Shown piece after piece: positions 1 to 9,740 of a stretch of 64,000 nt of DNA. Each line of letters begins with the position of its first letter. Position 1 is the first letter of the stretch. The notes beneath the pieces were generated by a model. That model had not been told where the DNA came from and ran no database searches. It worked only from the letters and a program-made list of their open reading frames with translations. Source of the DNA: Bombyx mori (Eukaryota > Arthropoda > Insecta > Lepidoptera > Bombycidae); assembly GCF_030269925.1 (NCBI RefSeq), contig NC_085107.1, positions 744,001 to 808,000 on the forward strand, in the 5' to 3' direction. Position numbers and translations under genes: made by a program.

Positions 1-2040
1 TTATTCGGTAGCAAGAAAGCTAAGCCTTTTGTTTTGTATATGTACACTCGCATACTTACGCGTATAATCACATAAAGACGGAGAATGTACGGTTCAAGAG
101 CGGCTCTTGACGCTTTGAGCGGTAGGCTTAATTATTAAGGAATTATTAAAGAACTTTTAGATTACAGAGAAGAAAATAGTCTTATATTTGTATGGTCACT
201 GGCAGCCCTAGAATATACAGAGATGAGGCTTCGAACTCTGCCTTAAGATGCACGGTAAGATGACACTGGAGGTTCCGGTAACTGCTTAGAACTGGGTAGG
301 TTTTGTGCCGGGAATTACAGTCATGTTGGAATTAAATCTTAGAAAATTGGGATAAAAATTAGAGGGTATATTTTAACATGCGCACAATTCGTATTGTATA
401 TGTATATAAAAAAAACTTTTTCAAAGTCACAGTGGTGAGTTCACGCGGTAAATAGCTCACAAAATACGTTCAGAACGTTTTGAGTCGTATTTACATCAAC
501 GATCTTGAAAATAAATGCTGTCAAAGTATACTTCTGGTCTTTTACCACTGGCTTATGCTGTAATGATAACCATGACGATTCTAAAAATCTGTTACAAGGT
601 TCGTTAATTTCTAATTTATTACTATAGTCTCATGCATACGTCAATGAATCAAGATCCAGAAAAAAACACTCGCCAGACACAAAAGAAATCAATTTAGAAA
701 GTTGTTTCATAATATTTGCGACAGTAGAGTTTATGTGGCTTACGCGGCTACGTGCTACGTGCTACGATGTTGTTTAGCTCTGTAGCCTGTCTGTAGAGCC
801 GCTACGGCTTACGCACGGCTTACTCGATAGATGTAAACTAAATATTAGAGGACATTTTGTAACGAAAATCAAATTAAATCCAATACATATTGGTCTAATT
901 CTGATGATCTAGCTAGACCGATAAGGAAGCAGCATAAGAATTATCAAGATGTGCAATTGAGATAAAATGATGTGAATACTGACTTATAAACAGCCCGGAA
1001 TGTGTTTTCACCGTATCATTAAAATATGCCACAACATTGGACTACAGCTACCGGCCCTTGGAGAGGCTGGAGCATAGCACTTTATTTATATATTTAGTGT
1101 TCCATATTAATCTTATAGGCCGACACTCAAGCTACCTCCACATTTCCTTCAACACCCACCACCTCGATCGATCTTCAGGGCTTATTGAGGAGGTCTTTAA
1201 ATATGTGCAATTGCTCAACCACCACCTAAGACTTCTAACACGGTTCGCTGTTAATCGATATCCACAAACACAGTTGTGAAGTCGATAATGATTTGGGATA
1301 ATTAGTCATATTTTATTGAAGATGTAAATGTTAGTAAGATTCATGAATACTCATTTTTCCTGTAATCTTGTTGTGCACAGTCGTTTGATTTGAATATTAT
1401 TTATTTATATTTTATTTCAGTTTTTTTTTTTAAACCATAACATTGAACACCAATATTGACAGCTTTAACTAAATTTACAGCAAAAAGAGATAGATATACA
1501 GGTATAGTACACCAGTTAATTCTTCTTTGTTTTGCTTTTAGTTATTAAGAATATGTTGTAATTATTTTATTATAGCCCTTATCACCGTTTATAAATTCAT
1601 AAATTAATCATTATTCATATTATACGTCCAAACCTTATTCGATATTCTCTTAACAATGAGTTTCCTTCAGTAATATAATACTTGAGACACTCGCATATCA
1701 ACCACATGCCTTTATTTTCCTTTATAATATGTACACCGTACTACACTAATCTCAGACATTGTAAATTCTATCAAAACTCTGCTATTTACAAAATAAGAAA
1801 ATCTTGAATGATTGATTTTCTTTAAGCTCCATTAATTAAATTTTGTTTGAAAAACAAAACAAGGAAGATGTCGCTCAACTTATAATATATGTATGCCTAT
1901 CGACATATGTATGTACGTTTATCACAGCGTCTACGAGTGTGTAATTTTGTTTCAAAATGTCAAACAAACTTTGATAACACCTGCCATAGAATTTGACATT
2001 TTGTAGAAATGCCTTTTAAAAGTGAAATGTATAAATTTGA
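1..2040. other. Unique AT-rich stretch, no gene recognised
   Basis: No protein family, SINE or LINE end is recognisable. Open frames here are short (80 codons or fewer) and look random. The one odd patch is 725-835, which repeats the words gctacg/cttacg many times and is more GC-rich than its surroundings; it may be a decayed repeat. Confidence 0.5.
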
Positions 2041-2048
2041 GTATATAG

Positions 2049-2150
2049 GATGGTGGTGGCATTTACATTGTAGATGTCTATGGGCTGCGGTAATCACTTA
2101 TCACCAGGGGTTCTGTGAGCTCGTGCACCCATCTATGCTTAAAAAAAAAT
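2049..2150 (+). mobile_element. Bm1 SINE, 3' fragment
   Basis: The 3' third of Bm1 is readable: gtggcatttacattgtagat, then tctatgggct, ccaccaggg-type text, gagctcgtgcacccatct and an A tract. It is diverged and 5'-truncated, as usual for a retroposed SINE. An open frame over it is not a gene. Confidence 0.75.
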
Positions 2151-2439
2151 GTCAAAACACTATTCTTAATGCTATCAAAAATATAAATACACAGAAAACT
2201 GTTGACAACATTTTATAAAATCATTAATGATTTGATTTCATACCAGACTCGAATGGGAATTACTAGTCAATAAGCTTTTCTAAATTATTTACATGATCAA
2301 AATTAAATAAAGTAAGTAAATAAATCCTATATTTATATTCTGTGTATTTTAATCGATTTCGCTAATCAGCGTGAGTATCAGACTCCGAAAATTAACTGTT
2401 TCACAAAAAACATTAATTAAAATTATAATTTTTTTTTTT

Positions 2440-3236
2440 TTTTTTTTTTTTTTTATTGCCCTTGTAGGCAGACGAGCATACGGCCCACCTGATGGTGAGT
2501 GGTTACCGTCGCCCATGGACTTCAGCAATGCCAGGGGCAGAGCCAAGCCGCTGCCTACCGTTTAATACTCTCCACAAGCCTCGTTTGAAGAAGGACATGT
2601 CATAGCGCTCGGGAAACACCGTGGAGGGGAGCTCATTCCATAGCCGGATGGTACGTGGCAAAAAAGACCTCTGGAAACGCACTGTGGATGACCGCAGTGG
2701 CTCCAGGTAGTATGGATGAACTCTACTCCGGTGGCGGGCGGTGCGATGGTAAAAACGAGATGCCGGTATCATCTCGAACAATTCCTCAGAGCACTCCCCA
2801 TGGAACATACGGTACAAAATGCAGAGGGAACCGAAGTCCCTCCGCAGACCCAGAGGCTCCAAACGATCCGTGAGAATGGGATTATCGACAATCCGAACGG
2901 CCCTCCTCTGTATGGAGTCAAATGGAAGAAGCTGGTATTTGGGAGCCCCGGCCCAGAGAAGGGAGCAGTACTCCACGCGAGGCCGGACTTGTGCTTTATA
3001 AAGCAAAAGCCTTTGTCCAGGCGTGAAGTACCGCTTCGCTCTGTTGAGGACTCCCAGCATTTTGGACGCCAACTTGGCTTTGCCTTCCAGATGACTCCGA
3101 AACTGGACATCGCTCGAAATGTCGACCCCAAGTATCCCAATACTCTCGGAAGGTTGCAGGGATACTCCTTGGAATTGCGGCGCCATGACAAAGGGGTCCT
3201 TCTTCGCAGTGAACGCGCAAACTTGTGTCTTTAATT
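2440..3236 (-). mobile_element. 5'-truncated LINE (CR1/jockey-like), 3' end with poly(A)
   Basis: On the minus strand the copy runs from an RT-tail reading frame into a short 3' tail ending ctgcctacaagggcaataaa and then 23 A residues (plus-strand poly-T at about 2430-2453). The same 3' tail recurs at 9.2, 14.0, 16.4, 44.5, 45.0, 54.4 and 63.4 kb, so this is the most frequent LINE family in the window. The upstream limit lies near 3236, where RT similarity stops. I see no exact target site duplication. The family could be the Bombyx element often called BMC1 or another CR1/jockey relative; I cannot decide from memory. Confidence 0.85.
2503..3236 (-). pseudogene. C-terminal part of a LINE reverse transcriptase ORF2
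   Basis: A frame of about 240 codons, open at its upstream end where the element is truncated. It begins CAFTAKKDPFVMAPQFQGV and holds the region after the RT catalytic core: thumb-like text with LGVDISSDVQFRSHLEGKAK, then a tail with RAKRYFTPGQRLLLYKAQVR, SLLWAGAPKYQLLPFDSIQR, FHGECSEELFEMIP, RTIRLWNELPSTVFP and SFFKRGLWRVL. These are typical of the C-terminus of insect jockey/CR1-type ORF2 proteins. The FADD catalytic box is absent because it lay in the lost 5' part, so the fragment cannot polymerise. The frame is intact, so the insertion is fairly young. The same peptide block recurs in the copies at 9.25-9.53, 16.12-16.43 and 45.0-45.28 kb. Overlapping plus-strand frames are antisense shadows. 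Confidence 0.85.
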
Positions 3237-3631
3237 ATTAATTCCACTTCTACGGATTCAGTATTCTACGGTGTATGTAGTACTGACATTATCGCGTTTC
3301 AAGTAGTTTGCGAAATAAGTTTTGAAACTGTGATTCCCGGGAGACTCGGTTGAGCCTCTGTTAGCCTGTAACACCCAATGTTATGCCGAGCTTACTAAAC
3401 ATATGCCCTCAGGCAGGTGGTGAATAATTTAGCATTTTGTTCACTGTAATTTGAAGCCTAAGCTAGGATAAACAAGGACGATATCAGCTGAATCGGCGAT
3501 AATATCAGACAGGTTATACATTGTAATACACTTTAATTCAAGCGACCCTCAACTAGAATACCTACCTGCTACCTACAGCTATTGATATATTCACTATAGC
3601 TTCACTTTCTTTTTATTGTTTTTATTGCATA
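3237..3631. other. Spacer, nothing recognised
   Basis: About 400 bases between the LINE fragment and the Helitron. It carries a slightly GC-rich patch with cccgggagactcggttgagc near 3337, and no coding or repeat family that I recognise. Confidence 0.4.
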
Positions 3632-4177
3632 CTAGCGACATGCCCTCGCTTCGCTTCGGAAACATTAAATTTTATTCCCGCGGTTACCCGCGGTTATTGT
3701 CGTACAGCGGATGACGCCGCGGGGCGAAGCTAGTCTATAGAAAGTAGCCTAAGTTACCCCTTATATCATCAGCTACCTATTAGTGAAAATCTCGTCAAAA
3801 TCAGTCCAGCCGTTCCAGAGATTAGCCGGAACAAACAGACAGACACACAGGCAGATAAAAATTGTAAATGTAAATTGTAAATGTTATTTGGATGTATGTA
3901 TATATGTGGGATTTATGAATGGTAGGGTGCAGATTACCGCAGAAATTCACACAAAATAATTAAAACAATCTTAACGTCGTACGATCCTTTACTCCTTCTT
4001 TTGACAACTCTCCATCATCTAATTTTACTTCACAGTGACATCTATCAACATTATAAAAGTGACATAAAAAGAAAATAAGAACAATCAGAATCCCACATAT
4101 ATATTGATATGCATGTAGTAAAAAGCGGTTATTTCAATATCAGAAACAGGCACTCCAATTTTATTTATATGTATAGA
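3632..4177 (-). mobile_element. Non-autonomous Helitron (interrupted by a MITE)
   Basis: Read on the minus strand, the element starts TCTATACATATAAATAAAAT after an A and ends CGAAGCGAGGGCATGTCGCTAG before a T. This is the Helitron pattern: 5' TC, 3' CTAG, insertion between A and T, and an imperfect GC-rich stem near the 3' end (GAAGCGAAGCGAGGGC region). It encodes no Rep/helicase, so it depends on a partner. Its middle contains text shared with many lepidopteran repeats (gtccagccgttccagagatt). A second CTAG-ending motif near 3727-3733 suggests either an older join of two Helitrons or a chance match. Confidence 0.7.
3905..4097. mobile_element. 193-bp MITE nested in the Helitron
   Basis: The segment has short terminal inverted repeats, TGTGGGATT at 3905 and AATCCCACA ending at 4097, with tatata on both sides. 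It splits the Helitron between its attgtaaatg part and its tatgcatgtagtaaaaagcg part. The flanking TA repeats make the exact duplication length ambiguous (2, 4 or 6 bp). There is no coding capacity. Confidence 0.5.
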
Positions 4178-4279
4178 TGCGGGTGGCCCGCCTGGTGTTA
4201 AGTGGTTCCCGGAGCCCATAGACATCTACAACGTCAATGCCGCCACCCACCTTAAGATATGAGTTTTAAGGTCTCAATA
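4178..4279 (-). mobile_element. Bm1 SINE, 3' part of a split copy
   Basis: Minus-strand Bm1: cccgcctggtgttaagtggt, then gacatctacaacgtcaatgc and ccacccaccttaagatatga. The copy abuts the Helitron end and has lost its A tail. It continues at 4536 after a LINE insertion. Confidence 0.8.
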
Positions 4280-4535
4280 TAAATCTCAATATAGGTCTCT
4301 ATATAAAAGAGTCTATCGAGAAACTTGTTGTTCAGGGTAGGGTCAATGGTAAGAGATCTCGTGGACGAATCCCCATGCGTTGGACTGATCAGGTGAAAGA
4401 CCTTACTGAGACCCCACTTAACGAGTGTGTGCGCCGGGCCTCGGTTCGCAAACTGTGGAAAACATCTGTTTACTAACAGCTTTAATGAGCAAGAATTCCA
4501 CAAGACCACGACTGCTCTGCCAAGAGCAACCGATT
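4280..4535 (+). mobile_element. LINE C-terminal tail inserted in Bm1
   Basis: Plus-strand frame from 4312 to a stop after about 4475 reads IEKLVVQGRVNGKRSRGRIP, MRWTDQVKDLTETPLNECVR and RASVRKLWKTSVY. The GK(R)SRGRxPxRWxDQ block is the conserved end of endonuclease-reverse transcriptases of insect RTE/R4-like LINEs. The insert is 5'-truncated and ends without poly(A) near gatgatagtta. It lies in the plus orientation inside a minus-oriented Bm1. A repeated ctcaatata at the left junction may be a remnant of the target duplication. Confidence 0.75.
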
Positions 4536-4672
4536 ATGATGATAGTTATAATGGCTGCCCCACCCTTCAAACCGAAACGCATTACCACCTCACGGCAGAA
4601 ATAGGCATGGTGGTGGTATCAATCCGTGCGGACTCACAAGAGGTCCTACCACCAGAAAGTACCGTTAAAGTA
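4536..4672 (-). mobile_element. Bm1 SINE, 5' part of a split copy
   Basis: Continues the Bm1 copy of 4178: ggctgccccacccttcaaac, cgaaacgcattaccacctca, cggcagaaataggcatggtg and ggtcctaccaccag. Together the two pieces cover nearly the whole SINE. Confidence 0.85.
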
Positions 4673-5105
4673 CTTTCATTATTAAGTCAATTTTTCTTTA
4701 GCGCGTAAAATGGTTCTCTGTGTAATACATACATGTATAATATATACTAAGAATTTTCTCGAATGTTATTTATGTATAAGATTCGGTATCTAGAATATAT
4801 TAGATTATTTTTTCTGAACATGTTCTGATTAGATATCGAAATATAATTTTACTTTGGAGCGATCACGTCACTGAAATTACAAGTAATTGGTTTTTAAGGT
4901 TTCCAAAGAGTTTTCAAGGTACATTATGAGAAGCCCAAAGTTTGGGTCGCATTGATGATCGAGAGTATAATTGAAGGAATAATAAATGCAAGAAGCCGAC
5001 TTTTTATCAGCTCACAATCAATTGAATACATTTTATTTATTACCGGAAATATATTTAATGTCCTGTAATTAATTCATTTCTGAGTTTTATTTCGTTTGCT
5101 GAGGC
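4673..5105. other. Spacer, nothing recognised
   Basis: AT-rich sequence with no recognised element, frame or RNA. Confidence 0.4.
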
Positions 5106-5109
5106 TTGT

Positions 5110-5225
5110 AAACGTGCTCTCAGTCCACTAGGTGTTAAGTAGTTACCGGAGCCGGTAAAACGCAATTGTATCGCGGCAGAAAGAGGCAGATTGATGCTAC
5201 TTACCACCTACACTCACAAGACTCG
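5110..5225 (-). mobile_element. Ancient Bm1-like fragment
   Basis: Strongly diverged minus-strand Bm1: gtccactaggtgttaagtag, ttaccggagcc, cggcagaaagaggcag and ccacctacactcacaagac align in order with the SINE, with internal deletions. Confidence 0.5.
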
Positions 5226-5312
5226 AATAGTAATTACACAAATTAGAAACATTGTGAGTTTTGATTATTTACATGATATTTTTCCTTCATCGTGTAAGTC
5301 TTTCGAGAATAT

Positions 5313-5492
5313 TTTGGGGATGTATACGACAAAGGGAAGATCTTCCACCGAGCGGCTGATATTGCTCGGTAGACCGACGGTCCAAATGTTGTTGTTCGGA
5401 ACTTGTATATATGCGCTTTATCTTGAAAATGTCGCAAGCGAGATTCAGGCATCTGTCAATTATCTTGCGTTGTATGATGGCTACTCGCCACA
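5313..5492 (-). repeat. 3' LTR of the miniature element
   Basis: Plus strand starts ttttggggatgtatacgac (from 5313) and ends gatggctactcgccaca. A TATA-like run (tatatat) lies near 5407-5413. Nearly identical to 5893-6073 and to solo copies at 49472 and 56168. Minus-strand frames over it recur in each copy only because the DNA is repeated. Confidence 0.8.
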
Positions 5493-5504
5493 TCACTCCC
5501 CTCC
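5493..5504 (-). promoter_or_regulatory. Polypurine tract of the LTR element
   Basis: On the minus strand GGAGGGGAGTGA sits immediately before the TGTGGCG start of the 3' LTR, the position where plus-strand DNA synthesis is primed in LTR retrotransposons. Confidence 0.7.
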
Positions 5505-5564
5505 GAGACTGGAGGTCGTGTCATATTTAGTTATCGTTGTCCGTGCTGAGATTAGCTTGCAAGT

Positions 5565-5681
5565 GCCAGTGCTGCTCGAAGTTTGCGGTGAGTCGAAACT
5601 GAGCTTGAATGCTGCGTGATTGTCGCCAGTGCTGCTCGAAGTCTGCGGTGAGTCGAGACTGAGCTTGAATGCTGCGCGATG
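5565..5681. repeat. 60-bp tandem duplication inside the LTR element
   Basis: The unit starting gccagtgctgctcgaagt (5565) is repeated from 5625, with period 60 and a few substitutions (for example tttgcgg against tctgcgg). It makes up about a quarter of the interior. Confidence 0.85.
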
Positions 5682-5880
5682 AGGCAGTGTAGGTGCGTGC
5701 CGTAGGGCCAGGAAGCGCGGTGAGTCGGCTGCGATGGTCCTGTTGAGGCTGCGATGCTGGCTTGCTGTGGGACGACTGTCGATGACTTGCTTTTATCTGT
5801 GAGAATGCGGGGATTGTGGTAGCCGAAGTTTTTTTTTTTGATGCGCTGATGATGAATCAGAAGTTTGCGATTGTTCCGTC

Positions 5881-5891
5881 GCAGGTCACCA
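5881..5891 (-). promoter_or_regulatory. Primer-binding-like site
   Basis: Minus-strand TGGTGACCTGC, one base downstream of the 5' LTR. TGG is the expected start because it pairs with the CCA end of a tRNA. I cannot name the tRNA. Confidence 0.6.
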
Positions 5892-5892
5892 G

Positions 5893-6073
5893 TTTGGAAG
5901 GCTTAAACGACGGAGGGAAGATCTTCCACCGAGCGGGTGACATTGCTCGGTAGACCGACGGTCCAAATGTTGTTGTTCGGAACTTGTATATATGCGCTTT
6001 ATCTTGAAAATGTCGCAAGCGAGATTCAGGCATCTGTCAATTATCTTGCGTTGTATGATGGCTACCCGCCACA
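5893..6073 (-). repeat. 5' LTR of the miniature element
   Basis: Plus strand begins tttggaaggcttaaacgac and ends ggctacccgccaca, followed by the duplicated host bases ATAT. Confidence 0.8.
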
Positions 6074-6437
6074 ATATGTGCAAGATAAGTTTTTCATTGG
6101 AACAAATGGTACTCGCCTGGGATTTGAACATGGACGTAATTGCAACGGTCGACGCGTATACCTATAAGTGTTTCTTCTTCTCATTCGTACACTCCTGGCG
6201 GAGTGGTCGTGGTTACGTATGTCTTAATGCTTGGTTGCGGCTTTTGATAGACTTCTCCATCTCTCTTTTTTTGTGGCGGTATGTGTACACTCAGTAAAGG
6301 AACACTTCGTAGATGACTTAATCAAGTCTGTCCACCTTCTGGATGACCGGCCACATATGTATACATGAATTATTGTTATCGAAGGCATATTGTGACAATG
6401 CCCATTTTATCGAACGTGTTGACGTCGGAATTTTATC

Positions 6438-6680
6438 ACTGGTGGTAGGACCTCTTGTGAGTCCGCACGGGTAGATACCACCACCCCGCCTATTTCTGCC
6501 GTGAAGCCGTTTCGGTTTGAAGGCTGGGGTAGCCTTTGTAACTATACCAAGACCTTAGAAGTTATATCTTAAGGTGGGTGACGCATTTACATTGTAGATG
6601 TCTATGGGCTCCAGTAACCACTTAACACCAGGTGGGCTATGAGCTCGTCCACCCAAAAAGCAATAAAAAAAAAAAAAAAA
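6438..6680 (+). mobile_element. Bm1 SINE, near full length
   Basis: Runs from actggtggtaggacctcttg through ccacccaaaaagcaat to a run of A residues. Small internal deletion at the cgtttcgg block. RNA polymerase III promoter boxes were not confirmed by eye. Confidence 0.9.
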
Positions 6681-7300
6681 TCGGCAATGGCGAGAACAGA
6701 GTCAAACTGTTGTTGACACCAACGAAGCCGCGAAGAGCAGCCTCTTCCATACTGATTCGTGTATATCAATAGTAATCTGTTTATTTACTGAAATTGGAAT
6801 TCGATATAAATAATTCAATTTGTCGTCTAAATTCCATTGAAGGTTGCTTCGGGAACAAACACATGCAAAAACGCTATAGGCTTCCTGTGTACGGGGCTAT
6901 TTTTCTACGAGCCCCCGGGAGTGACGACGGCTCAAAGCTGAGGGTTAATTAAGGAAAATCATTTGAGCCACCCCCAATTTGCTTCGGCCGGAATGCCTTC
7001 TAATTACAGCTGCTTCCGTGGGCTAAAACATATCTACATGATTTTTTAAAATGATGTTTTACATTTTTCTTGCTTGTAGGTAATTAAGTTTTTTTATAAT
7101 ATCGTTAAAAATGTTAACACTTAGTATTATTCACAGTAAAAGCACGTACCCGATATTAGATCAGTATACATACACATGCAAGATAAGCTTCTTTAGTAAT
7201 CATTACCTTTTTTTCCGACTAGTGCAGTAATCCTGACCAATGCGATCGAAATATAAGCAACAGCAAATACTCCCATGGATATCTTAATAATTTTGATACT
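6681..7300. other. Unique spacer
   Basis: No gene seen. A moderately GC-rich patch at 6880-7040 (gagcccccgggagtgacgac and following) stands out from the AT-rich background and is not a repeat that I know. Confidence 0.4.
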
Positions 7301-7575
7301 ATAATATAATAATAATAATAATAATAATTTCTTTATTTACTACATAAACTCTTAAATCATGACCTAGAATACTATTTACATATTTAACAAACTGAGAGAT
7401 TACGCAGATGGCATCAACAATATAAAATTAACCAATGATCCTCACACTAGGCATAGCCTGTATCGTGAGGACCAAAATGCGATTTACTATGTATATAGTT
7501 GACCTGAAAACAACATCACTATTATTAATAATTATTACGCTCAGAAACATGCGTTACAAGATTTAACATACAAGA
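7300..7575 (-). mobile_element. Possible LINE 3' end with (TAA)n
   Basis: An (ata)n run at 7303-7328 followed by tttctttatttactacataa and a non-coding tail resembles the minus-strand 3' end of a LINE whose RNA ended in a trinucleotide repeat. No coding part is recognisable, so this is tentative. Confidence 0.3.
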
Positions 7576-7577
7576 TA

Positions 7578-7690
7578 ATTTTTTTTTTTTTTTTTTTATG
7601 TTAGTACTATGTAACGAATAGCCACACTACTTTTACTGTGGGCTACCATACTATATTGGGTGTGGGCTTGCCCGCCGGCTTGGATCCGAA
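7578..7690 (-). mobile_element. Poly(A)-tailed retroposon 3' end
   Basis: A plus-strand run of 19 T (about 7579-7597) is followed by atgttagtactatgtaacga and a GC-rich stretch with gtgtgggcttgcccgccggc. Read on the minus strand, this is a non-coding 3' tail with poly(A). Family unknown. Confidence 0.4.
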
Positions 7691-8335
7691 AACAACTATA
7701 GATATGTGATTTACACTTTGATATTGAAACTCATACTCGTAATACCCTTTCAGAAGTTTTTCAAGAAAATATCAAATTTCAAAGACAATCACAACTTTGT
7801 TATTGTACCATCGCTTAAGCGATTTTGTTTATAGACTCTATTTACGTTCAGCGAACGAAATGGGATTATATCGGTTTGTTTCGTGTTTGATCTTCTGTAA
7901 AATTACTATTGGCTCTTACAGAAAGAACTACGATTTGTTGTATATACGAAATAGAATTTACTTTCAGACGAAAAAGTATTATAAGGGTGATGGCCAGCTA
8001 TGGTTGAGATTGTGTCCAGAAGTGGTTTTATCTTCGTTATAAAAAATGCATGTATATATGCATGTAATATATGCATATCTTCTTATTTAACATGAAAAAA
8101 GCAACCTTACATTGGTTGAAAAAATGTCATAATGCAAACTGTGAGTTTGTAATGTTTACTTGTTTTTGACTTGTAAAAATTGTTTAAACATATTTAACAA
8201 ATATGATTAGATGTTAAGTCCATGGGCTCTATGACCAAGCGACAATAGGTAGACAGTGGATTGAACTATCTATTACTAAAAAAAAAGGTCTATTATAGAC
8301 AAAGGATCTTAGTAAATATGTTTATATATGGGAAG
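7691..8335. other. Unique spacer
   Basis: Short AT-rich frames only. A palindromic patch around 8046-8078 repeats tatgcat/atgcata and probably reflects simple-sequence drift. Confidence 0.4.
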
Positions 8336-8339
8336 CAGT

Positions 8340-8540
8340 ACCGTAAGCCTTGAAGTAGTGATGTGTTTCGGTTTGAAGGGCGGGGAAGCCGTTGTACTGT
8401 TAAAAACTGACATCTAAGAACTCATGTCTCAAGGTGAGTGGCAGCTCTTACGTCATAGAGGTCTATGGGTTTTGGTAACCTTACCTTAAATTTACACCTG
8501 GTGGACCGTTAGCTCGTCCACTAATCTAAGCAATAAATGA
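8340..8540 (+). mobile_element. Diverged Bm1 SINE
   Basis: Blocks tgtttcggtttgaagggcgg, gaactcatgtctcaaggtga, tctatgggttttggtaacc, ggtggaccgttagctcgtcc and ctaagcaataaat occur in Bm1 order with insertions. The 5' third is lost. Confidence 0.8.
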
Positions 8541-9180
8541 ATATAATGATGTTTTATTGAACGCATGATATGATGGATGCAAGTTGATGTTTGTGAACGC
8601 AGCGGTATATCGAGAATGGAAGGGGATGACGTGTGAGATGACAGAATGACAGATGGATGAACGACGACGAACGAAGCACGAGCACGACGGAACGATTAAA
8701 ATTTATATGAATAGTATCGAAATAAAACGTGGAAGTAGTAAACGCGAAACTTTTATTAATTGTCTGAAGGCTGCATCCCACATGTGTGTAAATATATTTG
8801 TCTAGTCATTAATCACTGCTTCCATCTAATTCTCTATCCTGTATTCTAATCGTAAACTAATTTATTTTGCTACTTGCCTTCCTGAGCCTACCATCGGAAA
8901 AGACGGTCGATGCACTAAAGTAATTGAGATTTTCATCACATAGACCGACGAACTATGCCAATATGAGCAAAGTATTTGCTACGTTTCAATAAAAAGCTTG
9001 TAAAGGCTGATATTATTTATCCAATCTCATATAACGTGGGTGAATGCGGCTTATTAAATATCAGATTCACTCTCATATCTTTTATTACTGAGAATCGGGC
9101 TTGCGACACGAATTCTACTGTCGTATATAAGAAACGTTTTCAGCTCTCCTGGAGGAGATGTTTAAAATGATTTTTTTATG
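8541..9180. other. Unique spacer
   Basis: Nothing recognised. Purine-rich gatgacgtgtgagatgacag text at 8620-8690 gives short open frames without family resemblance. Confidence 0.4.
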
Positions 9181-9187
9181 AATAACT

Positions 9188-9545
9188 TTTATTTTTTTTA
9201 TTGCCGTATAGACAAACGTGCATACGGCCCACCTGATGGTGAGTGGTTACCGTCGCTCATAGACGTCAGCAATCCCAGGGGCAGAGCCAAGTCGCTCTCG
9301 TAGGCTTATTACTCTCCACAAGCCTCGTTTGAAGAAGGACATGTCATAGCGCTCGGGAAACAGCGTGGAGGGGAGCTCATTCCAAAGCCGGATGGTACGT
9401 GGCAAAAAATATCTCTGGAAACGCTCTGTGGATGAAAGCAGGGCTACAGGTACATAGTATGACTGTACTCTACTCTGTTGGCTGGCGGTGAGATGGTAAA
9501 AACGAGATGATGAAATCATCTCAAGCAATTCCTCAGAGCACTGAC
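9188..9545 (-). pseudogene. LINE RT C-terminal fragment (CR1/jockey-like)
   Basis: Same family as 2440-3236. The minus-strand frame reads LLEMISSSRFYHLTASQQSR, RTIRLWNELPSTLFPERYDM and SFFKRGLWRVI before a stop near 9247, then a short tail ending in the poly-T at 9188. It is more diverged than the first copy and truncated upstream at about 9545. Confidence 0.85.
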
Positions 9546-9654
9546 TGTCTGACTTAAATAGTATTTTAAATTAAAGTTATAATGGCCGTATTTTAGAATA
9601 GTGACAGCAACATATTTACTTAGTTTATTTTTTATTGAAAACATTTTATTTTAA

Positions 9655-9740
9655 TAGATATAAATAGGCAGACGAGCTCTCGGTCCGTCTGGTATTATGT
9701 GGCTACTGACTCCTTGATACATTGTAACGTGAACTGAACA
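9655..9740 (-). mobile_element. Ancient Bm1-like fragment
   Basis: ggcagacgagctctcggtcc, gtctggtattatgtggctac and cattgtaacgtgaa follow the minus-strand Bm1 3' end with many substitutions. Confidence 0.45.

Larger units (their letters stand above)
5313..6073 (-). mobile_element. Miniature LTR retrotransposon (TRIM-like), complete
   Basis: Two direct repeats of 180 bp (5313-5492) and 181 bp (5893-6073) enclose a 400-bp interior. On the minus strand each repeat begins TGTGGCG. One base after the first repeat comes TGGTGACCTGC, a primer-binding-like site that would pair with a tRNA 3' end reading ..GGTCACCA. A purine tract GGAGGGGAGTGA directly precedes the second repeat. The host bases ATAT flank the whole element (5309-5312 and 6074-6077). 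Order and spacing therefore match an LTR retrotransposon on the minus strand. The interior has no gag or pol frame, so the element would need proteins from a partner. The two repeats differ at only a few positions, which suggests recent insertion. Confidence 0.8.

Noticed and set aside
2655..3247. Overlapping plus- and minus-strand frames of 60-172 codons
   Set aside because: They are antisense or shifted shadows of the LINE RT tail; none has its own family signature.
3720..3740. Second Helitron 3' end (ggggcgaagctagt)
   Set aside because: Plausible CTAG end, but no matching 5' TC start on the correct strand was found, so it is not annotated as an element.
5191..5619. 142-codon plus-strand frame
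   Set aside because: It crosses unique DNA, an LTR and its interior; the reading exists by chance across element boundaries.
5287..6131. Minus-strand peptide shared between repeats (..CLNLACDIFKIKRIY..)
   Set aside because: Shared only because the LTR DNA is duplicated. The 49.5-kb LTR copy breaks the frame, so there is no sign of protein-level selection.
7303..7328. CRISPR-like or other array
   Set aside because: Simple (ata)n repeat. No spaced direct repeats of CRISPR type occur anywhere in the window.
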